A stretch of DNA of 43,182 nt from Clostridiales bacterium UBA1774 (GTDB lineage: Bacteria; Bacillota; Clostridia; Oscillospirales; Oscillospiraceae): assembly GCA_002314635.1 (NCBI GenBank), contig DCGQ01000015.1:1-43182 (forward strand), given 5' to 3'. Both the position numbers and the translations under genes were made by a program. Of this stretch, positions 8,547-16,900 are shown piece by piece. Each line of letters begins with the position of its first letter. Within the stretch, counting starts at the first letter, position 1. The notes under the pieces were generated by a model, which searched no databases, was not told where the DNA came from, and saw nothing but the letters and a program-made list of their open reading frames with translations.

Positions 8547-9854
8547 TCACTGGTTCAGATTCAGAAATGCCCGCAGCACCGCTTCCCCGTCATTGGCTAC
8601 CGGGATCACCGGAACGCCCAGCGCTTCGGAGACTACGGCAAGGGGTGTATCATCCAGAAACACATCGCCGCCGTAACGCAGCATGGAGACGCTGATCAGC
8701 AGACGGCTGCCCAGCGGTTTGCCCTTCAGCTGGGCGATCAGATCCTGCCCGGTCAGCAGACCGGCTACATTGACGCTGGGGCCGAAAAAGCGGTTTTCGA
8801 TGCCGTAGACCGTGCCATTGATATGATAACAGGAATCCCGCAGGATTTGAAGCAGTTTTGTGAAAAGAGGCAGCGCAGCGCCGCCGGTGGCAACGGAAAA
8901 GTCCGGCGTATCCGTCACCGCAGGCTGCTTTGCCAGCGCATCCGCAAACTCGTCCTCCAGACTGCGGAGCATACCCACGCCGTTTTCAAACTGGGGGAAA
9001 CCCTCGTAGTAATCCCAATCCGGCACCTCCAGCTCGGCCTTGCGGTAAAGCTCGTCGCCGCAGCAGAAAATGCGGCTGCCCAGCGTGGCCTTGCAGTGTT
9101 CGCCGAAGGCGTTCACCCGGTCGAGGATGGCCCGGGCAATGTCCCGGTCCACAGGGGTCAGCGGATACAGACCCTCCCGGTGCCGGGTCAGACCCACGGG
9201 CACCACGCTGACGGAGCTGACCTCCGGATAAAGCGCCGCCAGATCCTCCATGGTCTTTTGCAGACAGTCCCCATCGTTGATGCCGGGGCACACCACGATC
9301 TGGCAGTCCATATGAATTTTGGCTTTGGCAAAGTCCTGCATGATGGCATAGCAGTCACCGGCATGGGGATTTCCCAGCAGGCGGCAGCGAACCTCCGGGT
9401 CGGTTGCCTGAACGGAGACATTGATGGGACTGATGCGAAGCGCCATGATCCGTTCCCGTTCCCGGCGGGAAAGGTTGGTCAGCGTAATATAATTGCCCTG
9501 CAGAAAGCTGAGCCGGGCATCGTCATCCTTAAAATATAAGGTATCCCGCATTCCGCGGGGGAGCTGGTCGATAAAGCAGAACAGACAGTGGTTTACGCAG
9601 GAGCGGGGCTTGTCCATCAGATAGGTTTCAAAATCCAGCCCCAGCGGCTGACTTTCTCCTTTGCGGATGCGGTGCAGGTGCAGCACCCCGTCCCGCCGGT
9701 ATTCGATGAGCAGCGCCCGGTTTTCACAGTAATAGCGATAGTCCAGCACATCCCGGATCAGATTGCCGTTAATGGCGATCAGCTCGTCGCCGGGACGCAG
9801 GCCGGCCTTGTGCGCGGGGGAACCGGGTTCCACGGTACAGATGATCTGCGGCAT
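8547..9854 (-). CDS. PDZ / radical-SAM-like / DUF512 protein
   Basis: A 435-residue protein of the DUF512 family. It has an N-terminal PDZ domain (SPAHKAGLRPGDELIAING, about residues 12-30) and an iron-sulfur motif of radical-SAM type, C86-x3-C90-x2-C93 (CVNHCLFC). A TIM-barrel-like middle follows (NYITLTNLS, SPINVSVQATDP), then the DUF512 C-terminus (VATGGAALP, INGTVYGIENRFFGPSVNVAGLLTGQDL). The biochemical function of this family is not established as far as I know. The ATG at 9854 is chosen because of the GAGGAGG ribosome site; a 56-residue in-frame upstream extension runs through the rpmF terminator and is not supported. It is first in the gene order ahead of der. Confidence 0.82.
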   Translation of the reverse strand: MPQIICTVEPGSPAHKAGLRPGDELIAINGNLIRDVLDYRYYCENRALLIEYRRDGVLHLHRIRKGESQPLGLDFETYLMDKPRSCVNHCLFCFIDQLPRGMRDTLYFKDDDARLSFLQGNYITLTNLSRRERERIMALRISPINVSVQATDPEVRCRLLGNPHAGDCYAIMQDFAKAKIHMDCQIVVCPGINDGDCLQKTMEDLAALYPEVSSVSVVPVGLTRHREGLYPLTPVDRDIARAILDRVNAFGEHCKATLGSRIFCCGDELYRKAELEVPDWDYYEGFPQFENGVGMLRSLEDEFADALAKQPAVTDTPDFSVATGGAALPLFTKLLQILRDSCYHINGTVYGIENRFFGPSVNVAGLLTGQDLIAQLKGKPLGSRLLISVSMLRYGGDVFLDDTPLAVVSEALGVPVIPVANDGEAVLRAFLNLNQ

Positions 9855-9890
9855 ATTTCCTCCTCTCCGGCGCCCTGCGACGCCATACGA

Positions 9891-9919
9891 AAACAGAGGG
9901 GGACGAAAGCCCCCCTCTG
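9891..9919 (-). terminator. Terminator-like hairpin after rpmF
   Basis: 9-bp GC-rich stem (9894-9902 with 9911-9919), 8-nt loop, followed on the minus strand by a short run of T (A-run at 9890-9893). It sits only about 40 bp before the radical-SAM gene, which leaves almost no room for a separate promoter, so some read-through from rpmF seems likely. Confidence 0.65.
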
Positions 9920-9931
9920 TCCGAGTCGATC

Positions 9932-10120
9932 TTATTTCGCTTCCTCGACCTTGAGCACCGTCTTGCCGTTGTAGGTTCCGCACTTCTTGCAGACTCTGTG
10001 CGGCAGATGGTAAGCCCCGCACTTGGGGCAGGCAACGAGATTGGGAGCCTCCAGCTTCCAGACAGAGGAACGCCGCTTGTCTCTTCTTGCCTTGGATACT
10101 TTACTCTTCGGAACAGCCAT
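9932..10120 (-). CDS. rpmF: 50S ribosomal protein L32 (zinc-binding form)
   Basis: Large-subunit protein of 62 residues. The start MAVPKSKVSKARRDKRR is typical of L32, and two CxxC pairs (C31/C34 and C44/C47) make it the zinc-binding type. It follows yceD by 14 bp with an ACAGGAGGTG ribosome site. The yceD-rpmF pairing is conserved across many bacteria. Confidence 0.96.
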   Translation of the reverse strand: MAVPKSKVSKARRDKRRSSVWKLEAPNLVACPKCGAYHLPHRVCKKCGTYNGKTVLKVEEAK

Positions 10121-10134
10121 TCTGACACCTCCTG

Positions 10135-10629
10135 TTATTCTTCATCCAATAGCTGTCCTAATACAGCTAATCGGGAATCTGTTTCCTGCTTGCAGGAGCA
10201 GGGACCATCGTTCAGATTGTGACCGCATGTGGGGCAGGCGCCCTTGCAATCGGGTTTGCAGAGCAGCTTGCTGTCCAGTCCCAATACAAACGCGGTGGTA
10301 GCCACCTCATCCAGGTCCACGCAGTCATCCTGCAAAAGAAATACATCCGGATTTTCTTCATCCTCCAGCTCAGCAGCCAGCACTGCATCCAGCGGAAATA
10401 CGGCATCGCGCACATATTCCCGGCCGCAGCGATCACAGATGCAGCTCAGCTTCGCCGTGGCCTGACCGGTGAGCGTCAGCACTTCGGCCTGGGATTTCAC
10501 CTGACCGACAACGCTGATGGGACTCAGATACCGGGAGATGGACGGAAAGTCCAGACCGGTGGGGTCAACCTGGCAGGAAAAGGGGAGGACCCCTTCTTCA
10601 CAAAGCAGCTTCTGAATGTTGAGGCGCAT
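10135..10629 (-). CDS. yceD: YceD/DUF177 family protein
   Basis: A 164-residue protein of the DUF177 family, which is normally encoded directly before rpmF and is linked in several bacteria and plants to 23S rRNA accumulation or ribosome assembly. Visible features are CDRCGREY in the middle and a C-terminal cysteine cluster (CKPDCKGACPTCGHNL, then GPCSCKQE), which suggests metal binding. It has a consensus promoter and forms an operon with rpmF. Confidence 0.9.
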   Translation of the reverse strand: MRLNIQKLLCEEGVLPFSCQVDPTGLDFPSISRYLSPISVVGQVKSQAEVLTLTGQATAKLSCICDRCGREYVRDAVFPLDAVLAAELEDEENPDVFLLQDDCVDLDEVATTAFVLGLDSKLLCKPDCKGACPTCGHNLNDGPCSCKQETDSRLAVLGQLLDEE

Positions 10630-10690
10630 GAACTTACCGCTCCTGTCGGATCCGAAAGACGAACCTATTTCTATGCTTTATAGCTCAGTT

Positions 10691-10719
10691 ATTATAGAGG
10701 ATTCCTTTGCCTTTGTCAA
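10691..10719 (-). promoter_or_regulatory. Consensus sigma-A promoter of yceD-rpmF
   Basis: Minus-strand -35 TTGACA (10714-10719), 17-bp spacer, -10 TATAAT (10691-10696): a perfect match to the vegetative consensus. It is back-to-back with the hprK promoter. Confidence 0.88.
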
Positions 10720-10752
10720 ACCTTTTCTTCATGAAGCAGACACAATTTTTGC

Positions 10753-10780
10753 TTGCAAACGCGGCCCGATATGGTACAAT
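10753..10780 (+). promoter_or_regulatory. Sigma-A promoter of the hprK operon
   Basis: -35 TTGCAA (10753-10758), 16-bp spacer, -10 TACAAT (10775-10780) with an extended TGG in front. Predicted transcription start is near 10787, about 25 nt before the hprK start. Confidence 0.7.
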
Positions 10781-10811
10781 TTACAGCAGAAAGATGCTTT
10801 TGAGAGGAGCG

Positions 10812-11771
10812 ATGCCTGTGGAACCCCGTTACAGTGTGAAGCTCTCCACACTGGTGGAGGAATTTAATCTGACAAAGGTATATACGCCGCCCCAGTATGA
10901 GGATGTCAAAATCGTAACACCGGACCTGAATCGGCCCGGGATGCAGCTTGTTGGTTTTTTCAGCCATTTTGATAATGAGCGGATCCAGCTGATGGGCACG
11001 GTGGAAATCATGTATCTGAAAACGCTGCCCTCCAGCGAGCGGCGCAAGATCTTTGCAGAGCTGATGAAGCGGGGCATTCCGGCACTGATCATCTGCCATA
11101 GTATGACCATCTATCCGGAGTGTCTGGAGATGGCGGAAAAATATGCGGTGACGCTGCTGGCTACCGATCTGGACACCTCCGTGTTCGAAGCGGAGCTGAT
11201 CACCACGCTGAACATCTATCTGGGGCCGCGGATCACCCGGCACGGCACCATGGTGGAGGTCTATGGCGAAGGCATTCTGATCACCGGCGAAAGCGGTGTG
11301 GGCAAGAGCGAGACCGCCATCGAGCTGGTGAAGCGCGGCCACCGTCTGATTGCGGATGATGCGGTGGAGATTCAGAAAATCTCCTATAAGACCCTGTTTG
11401 CCCAGTCGCCCCCGCTGATCCAGCACTATATCGAGATCCGCGGCATCGGCGTGGTGGATGTGATGCGCCTGTTCGGTATGGGCGCCATCAAGTCCAATCA
11501 GGAACTGGATCTGATCATCAACATTGAGTCCTGGCAGGACGGCATGATGTATGACCGGCTGGGACTGGAGAACGAATATACCACGCTGCTGGGCGTACAG
11601 GTGCCCACGCTGCGGATTCCGGTAAAGCCCGGGCGGAATCTGGCCGTCATCATCGAGGTGGCAGCCATGAACAACCGCCAGAAGAAGATGGGCTATAACA
11701 GCGCACAGGAGTTTACCGACCGGATCAACAAGCATTTTGAGGAGAGTATGCGGGGAGGCAGCAATGGCTGA
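10812..11771 (+). CDS. hprK: HPr kinase/phosphorylase
   Basis: Phosphorylates and dephosphorylates HPr on serine, controlling carbon catabolite repression in Firmicutes. Walker A is GESGVGKS (residues 159-166). The N-terminal HprK domain (residues 1-130) ends near RHGTMVEVYGEGILITG, and the C-terminal signature EIRGIGVVDVMRLFGMGAIK is intact. Length of 319 residues is usual. Start choice: ATG 10812 lies only about 2 nt after AGGAG, while the in-frame GTG at 10818 has better spacing, so the true start may be two codons later. The gene overlaps murB by 8 bp. Confidence 0.95.
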   Translation: MPVEPRYSVKLSTLVEEFNLTKVYTPPQYEDVKIVTPDLNRPGMQLVGFFSHFDNERIQLMGTVEIMYLKTLPSSERRKIFAELMKRGIPALIICHSMTIYPECLEMAEKYAVTLLATDLDTSVFEAELITTLNIYLGPRITRHGTMVEVYGEGILITGESGVGKSETAIELVKRGHRLIADDAVEIQKISYKTLFAQSPPLIQHYIEIRGIGVVDVMRLFGMGAIKSNQELDLIINIESWQDGMMYDRLGLENEYTTLLGVQVPTLRIPVKPGRNLAVIIEVAAMNNRQKKMGYNSAQEFTDRINKHFEESMRGGSNG

Positions 11772-12660
11772 CCGGCTGTTCGAAGCGGTACAGGCGGCGC
11801 TGCCCCGGTTGGCGCTGCGGCAGAATGAACCGCTGCGAAGCTACACCACCCTGCACATCGGAGGTCCTGCCCGTCTGCTGGCTCTGCCGGAAAGTGCGGC
11901 GGAGCTGACGGAGCTGTGTGAGCTGCTGCGGAGGCTGGGCGAAAAGCCGGTGCTGCTGGGAAACGGCAGCAATGTGCTGGCACCGGATGCAGGGATAGAG
12001 ACCCCTGTCATTGTCACCTCTCATGTCACAGGAACCGCGGTAAACGGCGAACTCATGACGGCGGAGTGCGGCGCGGGACTGACGAAGCTTGCCGCACAGG
12101 CCGCAGAAGCGGGACTGGGCGGTCTGGAATTTGCCTATGGCATTCCGGGAACGCTGGGCGGCGCGGTGGTCATGAATGCGGGGGCCTACGGCGGCGAAAT
12201 GAAGGACTGCACCGTCTGGACCGAGGCGCTGGATGAAAACCTGCAGTTTTGCCGCTATACCGGGGCGGAACAGGACTTTTCCTATCGGCACAGCCGGTTT
12301 GACGGCGGAGCCGTGGTGCTGCGAAGCTGCATCCGTCTCCACGCCGGGGAGCGGGAGGAAATCAAGGCACGCTGCCGGGAGCTGCTGGAAAAACGGCGGA
12401 CTTCCCAGCCGCTGGAATGGCCCAGCGCGGGCAGCGCCTTCAAGCGCCCGAAGGAGGGCTATGCCGCTGCCATGATCGACGCGGCGGGTCTGAAGGGCTA
12501 TACCGTGGGCGGCGCACAGGTCAGCGAAAAGCACGCCGGGTTTGTCATTAACCGGGGCGGCGCCACGGCGGAGGATATGAAACGCATCCTTGCGGACATC
12601 CGGGAACGGGTGTTCCGGGATACCGGGATCACATTGGAGGCAGAGATCCGAATCCTATGA
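11764..12660 (+). CDS. murB: UDP-N-acetylenolpyruvoylglucosamine reductase
   Basis: FAD-dependent reductase that forms UDP-N-acetylmuramate for peptidoglycan. It has TTLHIGGPA (28-36), the FAD-binding GNGSNVL (66-72), YGIPGTLGGAVVMNAGAYG (125-143), YRHSRF (174-179) and PSAGSAFKRP (220-229), whose serine is the expected proton donor. A second substrate segment ends in VSEKHAGFVIN. Length of 298 residues is normal. The start overlaps the hprK end by 8 bp, with a GGGGAGG ribosome site. The hprK-murB-rapZ-whiA order is common in Clostridia. Confidence 0.95.
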   Translation: MADRLFEAVQAALPRLALRQNEPLRSYTTLHIGGPARLLALPESAAELTELCELLRRLGEKPVLLGNGSNVLAPDAGIETPVIVTSHVTGTAVNGELMTAECGAGLTKLAAQAAEAGLGGLEFAYGIPGTLGGAVVMNAGAYGGEMKDCTVWTEALDENLQFCRYTGAEQDFSYRHSRFDGGAVVLRSCIRLHAGEREEIKARCRELLEKRRTSQPLEWPSAGSAFKRPKEGYAAAMIDAAGLKGYTVGGAQVSEKHAGFVINRGGATAEDMKRILADIRERVFRDTGITLEAEIRIL

Positions 12661-13511
12661 AAGAAATCATTCTGATCACCGGTCTGTCCGGCGCCGGGAA
12701 GAGTCAGGCAGCGGGCATTCTGGAGGATATGGGCTTCTACTGCGTGGATAACCTGCCGGTAGAGCTGATGACCCGCTTTGCCGAGCTGTGTCTGGCGGCG
12801 GAAGGAAAATATGCCCGCACGGCGCTGGTCAGCGACCTGCGGGGGCAGGGCAATCCGGAGCGCTATCTGGACTCGGTTCTGGAGTTTAAGGCGGCGGTGC
12901 CGGGTCTGAAAATCCTGTTTCTGGAAGCGCAGGAGCAGGTGATCGTGAACCGCTATAAGGAGACCCGGCACCGGCATCCGCTGGATCCGTCGGGTACCAA
13001 TCTGCTGGACGCCATCCGGCGGGAGCGGGAAGCGATGCAGCCGGTTCGCAGCATGGCGGATATGGTGGTGGACACCTCGGAAATGCCGCTGGCAGCGCTG
13101 AAGCTGCGGCTGGGCGGTCTGTTTTCCGATGGGAAGGACGATGAGATGTCCCTGCATATCTGTTCCTTCGGCTTCAAAAACGGTCTGCCTGCCGGTGCGG
13201 ATCTGGTGCTGGATGTGCGTTTCCTGCCCAATCCCTATTATGTACCGGCACTGAAACCCCTCAGCGGTCTGGACGCGCCGGTGCGGGACTATGTATGCTC
13301 CTTCCCGGACACCCGGAATTTCCTGCAGAAGCTGTGGGAGCTGCTGGAATTTCTGCTGCCGCTGTACCGGAGAGAGGGCAAGACCAGCCTGCTGATCGCC
13401 GTGGGCTGTACCGGCGGGCATCACCGCAGCGTTGCCATTGCGGAGGCCCTGACGGAGAAGCTGGTCGCGGGAGGCTACCCGGCGGACTGCGTCCACCGCG
13501 ACCTGCGCTGA
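12657..13511 (+). CDS. rapZ: RapZ/YvcJ-family nucleotide-binding protein
   Basis: P-loop protein of 284 residues with GLSGAGKS near the start and the conserved C-terminal IAVGCTGGHHRSVAIAEAL. In Escherichia coli RapZ is an RNA-binding adaptor controlling GlmZ decay; in Firmicutes (YvcJ) it is an ATPase/GTPase linked to competence and cell-envelope control, so its role here is uncertain. It starts with a 4-bp ATGA overlap with murB and is followed by whiA, as in many Firmicutes and Actinobacteria. Confidence 0.93.
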   Translation: MKEIILITGLSGAGKSQAAGILEDMGFYCVDNLPVELMTRFAELCLAAEGKYARTALVSDLRGQGNPERYLDSVLEFKAAVPGLKILFLEAQEQVIVNRYKETRHRHPLDPSGTNLLDAIRREREAMQPVRSMADMVVDTSEMPLAALKLRLGGLFSDGKDDEMSLHICSFGFKNGLPAGADLVLDVRFLPNPYYVPALKPLSGLDAPVRDYVCSFPDTRNFLQKLWELLEFLLPLYRREGKTSLLIAVGCTGGHHRSVAIAEALTEKLVAGGYPADCVHRDLR

Positions 13512-13526
13512 ACGAAGGAGGCTGTC

Positions 13527-14429
13527 ATGTCCTTTGCATCCGATACCAAGACGGAGCTGTGCCGGGGCCCCATGTCCCGCACCTGCTGTATGCGTGCGGA
13601 GCTGTACGGCATTCTGCTGTTCTGCAATACCTTTTCCGGGCGGGAGCTGCGGATCCTTACGGAGCACCGGGGTTTTCTCCAGCGGGCAGAAAAGCTGCTG
13701 AAACGGGTGGCCGATGTGGAGCCGGATCAGCTGCTGGGCGAAAACGGCGGAAAGCTGGGACTGGTGCTGCGGGATGAGAGCAAGCTTCGCCAGCTCTGTG
13801 CCGTCTACGGCTGCGAACCGGACAGAAGTCCGGCGCTGCACGTGAATCTGGGCGTGCTGGAGGAGGACTGCTGCCGCACCGCCTTCCTGCGGGGGGCGTT
13901 CCTTGCGGGAGGCAGCATGGTCAGTCCGAAGAAAAGCTATCATCTGGAGCTGATCACCAGCCACGCCAGCGTATCCCGGGAGACCGGCACGCTGCTGCTG
14001 GAAATGGATTTCCACCCGGGCAGTTTGAGCCGGAACGGCAACTATGTACTGTATTTTAAGCACAGCGAAGCGATCGAGGATCTGCTCACCACGCTGGGCG
14101 CACCGCTGGCGGCTATGGAGCTGATGAATGCCAAGGTGGAAAAGGATCTGGTGAACCGGGTCAACCGCCGCACCAACTGCGATGAAGCCAATGTGGAAAA
14201 AACGGTCATTGCCTCGCAGGCTCAGCTGCACGCCATTCATCGCCTGCGGGAAAGCGGAAGACTGGAGGGCCTGAGTCCCCGGCTGCAGGAGGCCGCGGCG
14301 CTGCGGGAGCAGAATCCGGAGCTGAACCTGATGCAGCTGGCCGCCCTCAGCGACCCGCCGCTGACCAAGTCCTGTCTGAACCACCGATTAAGAAAACTGA
14401 TGGAGCTTGCAGAAAATGAAGAAAAATAA
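13527..14429 (+). CDS. whiA: WhiA-family DNA-binding protein
   Basis: Protein of 300 residues with an N-terminal LAGLIDADG-like fold (CCMRAELYGILLFC, FLRGAFLAGGSMVSPKKSYHLEL) and a C-terminal helix-turn-helix (LRESGRLEGLSPRLQEAAALREQNPELNLMQLA is its start, in shorter pieces conserved across the family). WhiA is a sporulation regulator in Streptomyces and affects cell division and chromosome segregation in Bacillus. It has an AAGGAGG ribosome site, and its last 14 bp overlap the MFS transporter. Confidence 0.93.
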   Translation: MSFASDTKTELCRGPMSRTCCMRAELYGILLFCNTFSGRELRILTEHRGFLQRAEKLLKRVADVEPDQLLGENGGKLGLVLRDESKLRQLCAVYGCEPDRSPALHVNLGVLEEDCCRTAFLRGAFLAGGSMVSPKKSYHLELITSHASVSRETGTLLLEMDFHPGSLSRNGNYVLYFKHSEAIEDLLTTLGAPLAAMELMNAKVEKDLVNRVNRRTNCDEANVEKTVIASQAQLHAIHRLRESGRLEGLSPRLQEAAALREQNPELNLMQLAALSDPPLTKSCLNHRLRKLMELAENEEK

Positions 14430-15627
14430 TCAGAACACCTCATCGAAATACGGGATCGTCATCCTTGTTATGCTCTGCCTTGCCATTGCCGTGCCGGATT
14501 TCGGGCAGTTTCAGGTGAACACGCTGGCGGAGAAAATCCGCAGCAGCATGAACCTGACCCAGAGCCAGTACAGCAGCGTGGCTACCGCGCCGCTGCTGGC
14601 CGGTATCGTGTTCGGCCTGATCGCCGGTCTGTTGATGGATCGGTTCGGCATCAAAGTGGTCTTTGCCGCCCTTGCGTTTTCCACCTTCGGTCTGGTACTG
14701 CGGGTGTTCGCGGGCAATTTCTGGACGCTGTACCTGTCCGGCGTGATGATGGGCTGCGCGGCCACCTTCGTCAATTCCACCGCACCGAAGATCATCAGCC
14801 GCTGGTTCCCGGCGGAGCGGGTGACGGTGCTGATGGGCATTCTGCTGTCGGCGGCCAATCTGGCACTGGCATTGGGCGGCGGTACCGCGTCCCTGTTCGG
14901 CTCCGTCCGCTCGGCTTTCACCTTTACTGCCATTTTCGGCGGCGTGGTGCTGGTGCTGTGGCTGGCTCTGGTGCGGGATCAGAAGGGCGCACAGGGAAAG
15001 CAGGAGCCGGAGGAGGAAAAGGCTCCCATGGGCGAAAGCATCCGCAAGGTCATTCGGGACAAGCGGGTCTGGCTCAGCGCGGTGTTTGCCTTCGGCGGCA
15101 TCGTAGGCTCCAGCTCCGCCAGCGTATTCCTGCCGCAGGCGCTGATGTCTGAGGGCATGACGGAAGCCAAGGCCGGTTGGATCAGCATGGCCATCACCAT
15201 TGGCAACACGGTGTCCTGCTTCCTGAACCCGATCCTGATCTCCCGCTTCGCCACCACCAAGAAAAAGCTGAAGCTGATGATCCTGATTTTCAGCATCGGC
15301 GTGGGCGTTCTGGACGCATTTGCGTGGCGCACCAGCGGCGTACTGCTGATCGTGCTGCTTTTCATTCAGGGCTATCTCAGCATGGGCTTTGTGGGATTCT
15401 TCCAGTCCCTGCCCACCCGTATGGACGGCATCGGCCGCCGCTATTCCGGCACCGCCACCGGTCTGGTGCTGACCGGGCAGCTGGCCGCCTCCGTGGTCAT
15501 CCCCAGCTACATCATCGCCCCCATTGCCGGGGACAACTACCCGCTGCTGTTCCTTCTGCTGGGTGTGACGGCGCTGGTTCCGGTGATCCTGATCAAGCTG
15601 GTTCCGGTGGACGATATGTACAAATAA
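14416..15627 (+). CDS. Major facilitator superfamily transporter
   Basis: Polytopic protein of 403 residues with about twelve membrane helices. The MFS loop motif appears as LLMDRFGIKVV after helix 2, and a long charged central loop (RDQKGAQGKQEPEEEKAPMGESIRK, in part) separates the two halves. Substrate is not visible from sequence; the family includes nitrate, sugar and organic-anion carriers. ATG 14416 is preferred over TTG 14407 because of spacing from GGAGC. It overlaps whiA by 14 bp and is the last gene of the hprK transcription unit. Confidence 0.85.
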   Translation: MKKNNQNTSSKYGIVILVMLCLAIAVPDFGQFQVNTLAEKIRSSMNLTQSQYSSVATAPLLAGIVFGLIAGLLMDRFGIKVVFAALAFSTFGLVLRVFAGNFWTLYLSGVMMGCAATFVNSTAPKIISRWFPAERVTVLMGILLSAANLALALGGGTASLFGSVRSAFTFTAIFGGVVLVLWLALVRDQKGAQGKQEPEEEKAPMGESIRKVIRDKRVWLSAVFAFGGIVGSSSASVFLPQALMSEGMTEAKAGWISMAITIGNTVSCFLNPILISRFATTKKKLKLMILIFSIGVGVLDAFAWRTSGVLLIVLLFIQGYLSMGFVGFFQSLPTRMDGIGRRYSGTATGLVLTGQLAASVVIPSYIIAPIAGDNYPLLFLLLGVTALVPVILIKLVPVDDMYK

Positions 15628-15629
15628 GG

Positions 15630-15646
15630 ACGGCGGAAGCCGCCGT
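15630..15646. other. Small GC hairpin after the MFS gene
   Basis: 7-bp stem ACGGCGG/CCGCCGT (15630-15636 with 15640-15646) and a 3-nt loop just after the MFS stop codon. It may assist termination together with the larger hairpin downstream, but has no T-run of its own. Confidence 0.4.
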
Positions 15647-15657
15647 TCCATACAGAA

Positions 15658-15691
15658 ACCGGGCCGTCTCGACTTTTCGAGACGGCCCGGT
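15658..15691. terminator. Hairpin between convergent MFS and URO-D-like genes
   Basis: Perfect 15-bp GC-rich stem (15658-15672 with 15677-15691) with a 4-nt loop. T-runs are short on both sides (AATTTTA on plus, TTTCTG on minus), but its place between convergent genes argues for a two-way terminator. Confidence 0.7.
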
Positions 15692-15701
15692 GAATTTTAT
15701 G

Positions 15702-16856
15702 TCAGATATAAGCTGCGGGCATTTCCATGCCGGGGAAGGCGGGAACAGCGGGTGCAGCCTTGGTTTCTGCGGCCTGACGCTGCTTTTCTTCCAGCTCCCG
15801 GTCATAGGTTTCGCGGCTGTAGCAGTACAGCTCCATGACCCCGTCCCAGATCAGCTCCGGATCCCGGGCGGCTACGCTGGTGAAGATGCCGCCGCCCTTG
15901 GCGAAGGTATCCACCGTTTTATGAATGTTCTGAACCAGCGTTTCCTTATCCTGTGCAGGGTCAATGCTGACCTCAAAGCCGATCTTGTCGCCCCACTGAG
16001 CTTTCAGCGCGGGTACATCGTTGGCGCGAGCCTGAATCTGCAGGAAATCCACCCCGGCGCCGATGTAGTAGGGCATAAAGCGCTTGATGTTGCCGCAGCT
16101 GTGGTGCTGAATGATGACGCCCTTGCTGTGGATGTAATCAAAGAGCTTCTTGGTAGGCTCGAAAACCATGGCTTCCATCATGGCTTCGGAGAAGAAGGTG
16201 TCCCGCTCGGTGCCCCAGTCATCGTGGTAAGTGACGAAGTCCAGCGGCAGATACTGGCACAGCTTGTCAATGACCTTCATATCCCATTCCACAAAGGCTT
16301 CCAGAAAATCCCGCACCGCTTCCGGCTCCATGGCCATGGCCAGCATGGCGTCGGTATAGCCGCCCATCAGGGAGACCAGACGCTCGGTGCAGCCAAGACC
16401 GATATTCACCTGCGTGACCTTCCGGGGATCGCAGGTTTTGAACCAGCGCTCGCAGTTGCCCTTCCAGTCGTAATCGTTCAGGTTGGGAAACTTCACCTTG
16501 GTTTCCCATTCCGTGATATCATCCATCAGCTGGAAGCCGGGTTTCAGCATGGGGCCGCCCGCTTCCGGCACGAACATCCATTCCAGACCGAACCAGTCGG
16601 TGAAATAGTAGCGCTCCCGGCGGGTGAAATCCGCCTCGGGCATTCCGTTGGTGTAGGCCAGCATGGTGCCCTGAATATCAGTGGAGGAGTTGGGCACCCA
16701 CACCGGGTTATGACGCTTGGCGGCACGCCAGAAATTCTCCTTGATGGAGATGGGATAATCGGGCATCGGCACATGGTAGCCGGGCAGACCGAAGAAGCCG
16801 GGTTTATATACGGTCTTTACCCCCGGATCGCCGAAGGGTGGGCGGTTGTATGTCAT
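15702..16856 (-). CDS. Uroporphyrinogen-decarboxylase-like (MtaA/CmuA-type) protein
   Basis: A 384-residue TIM-barrel protein of the URO-D superfamily. The HHSCGNI segment supplies a histidine-x-cysteine pair like the zinc site of corrinoid-dependent methyltransferases (MtaA, CmuA), and true haem-pathway HemE motifs are not evident. A methyl-transfer or demethylase role is therefore more likely than uroporphyrinogen decarboxylation. No corrinoid protein or reductive activase is nearby. The C-terminal 35 residues are low-complexity (AAETKAAPAVPAFPGMEM). It starts 44 bp after the unknown 499-residue gene with a GGAGG ribosome site, so the two may be co-transcribed. A related gene lies at 34205-35188. 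Confidence 0.8.
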   Translation of the reverse strand: MTYNRPPFGDPGVKTVYKPGFFGLPGYHVPMPDYPISIKENFWRAAKRHNPVWVPNSSTDIQGTMLAYTNGMPEADFTRRERYYFTDWFGLEWMFVPEAGGPMLKPGFQLMDDITEWETKVKFPNLNDYDWKGNCERWFKTCDPRKVTQVNIGLGCTERLVSLMGGYTDAMLAMAMEPEAVRDFLEAFVEWDMKVIDKLCQYLPLDFVTYHDDWGTERDTFFSEAMMEAMVFEPTKKLFDYIHSKGVIIQHHSCGNIKRFMPYYIGAGVDFLQIQARANDVPALKAQWGDKIGFEVSIDPAQDKETLVQNIHKTVDTFAKGGGIFTSVAARDPELIWDGVMELYCYSRETYDRELEEKQRQAAETKAAPAVPAFPGMEMPAAYI

Positions 16857-16900
16857 GGTGCGTCCTCCTGTTTGTCATTGTGCGGGGCATTTCCGCAGGA

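Noticed and set aside
12498..14384. A 628-codon minus-strand frame across murB, rapZ and whiA
   Set aside because: All three plus-strand genes have full family motifs and coupled overlaps; the antisense frame shows none.
15702..16856. HemE (true uroporphyrinogen decarboxylase)
   Set aside because: The histidine-x-cysteine pair and overall sequence fit methyltransferase-type relatives, there are no haem genes nearby, and a second similar copy exists at 34205-35188.
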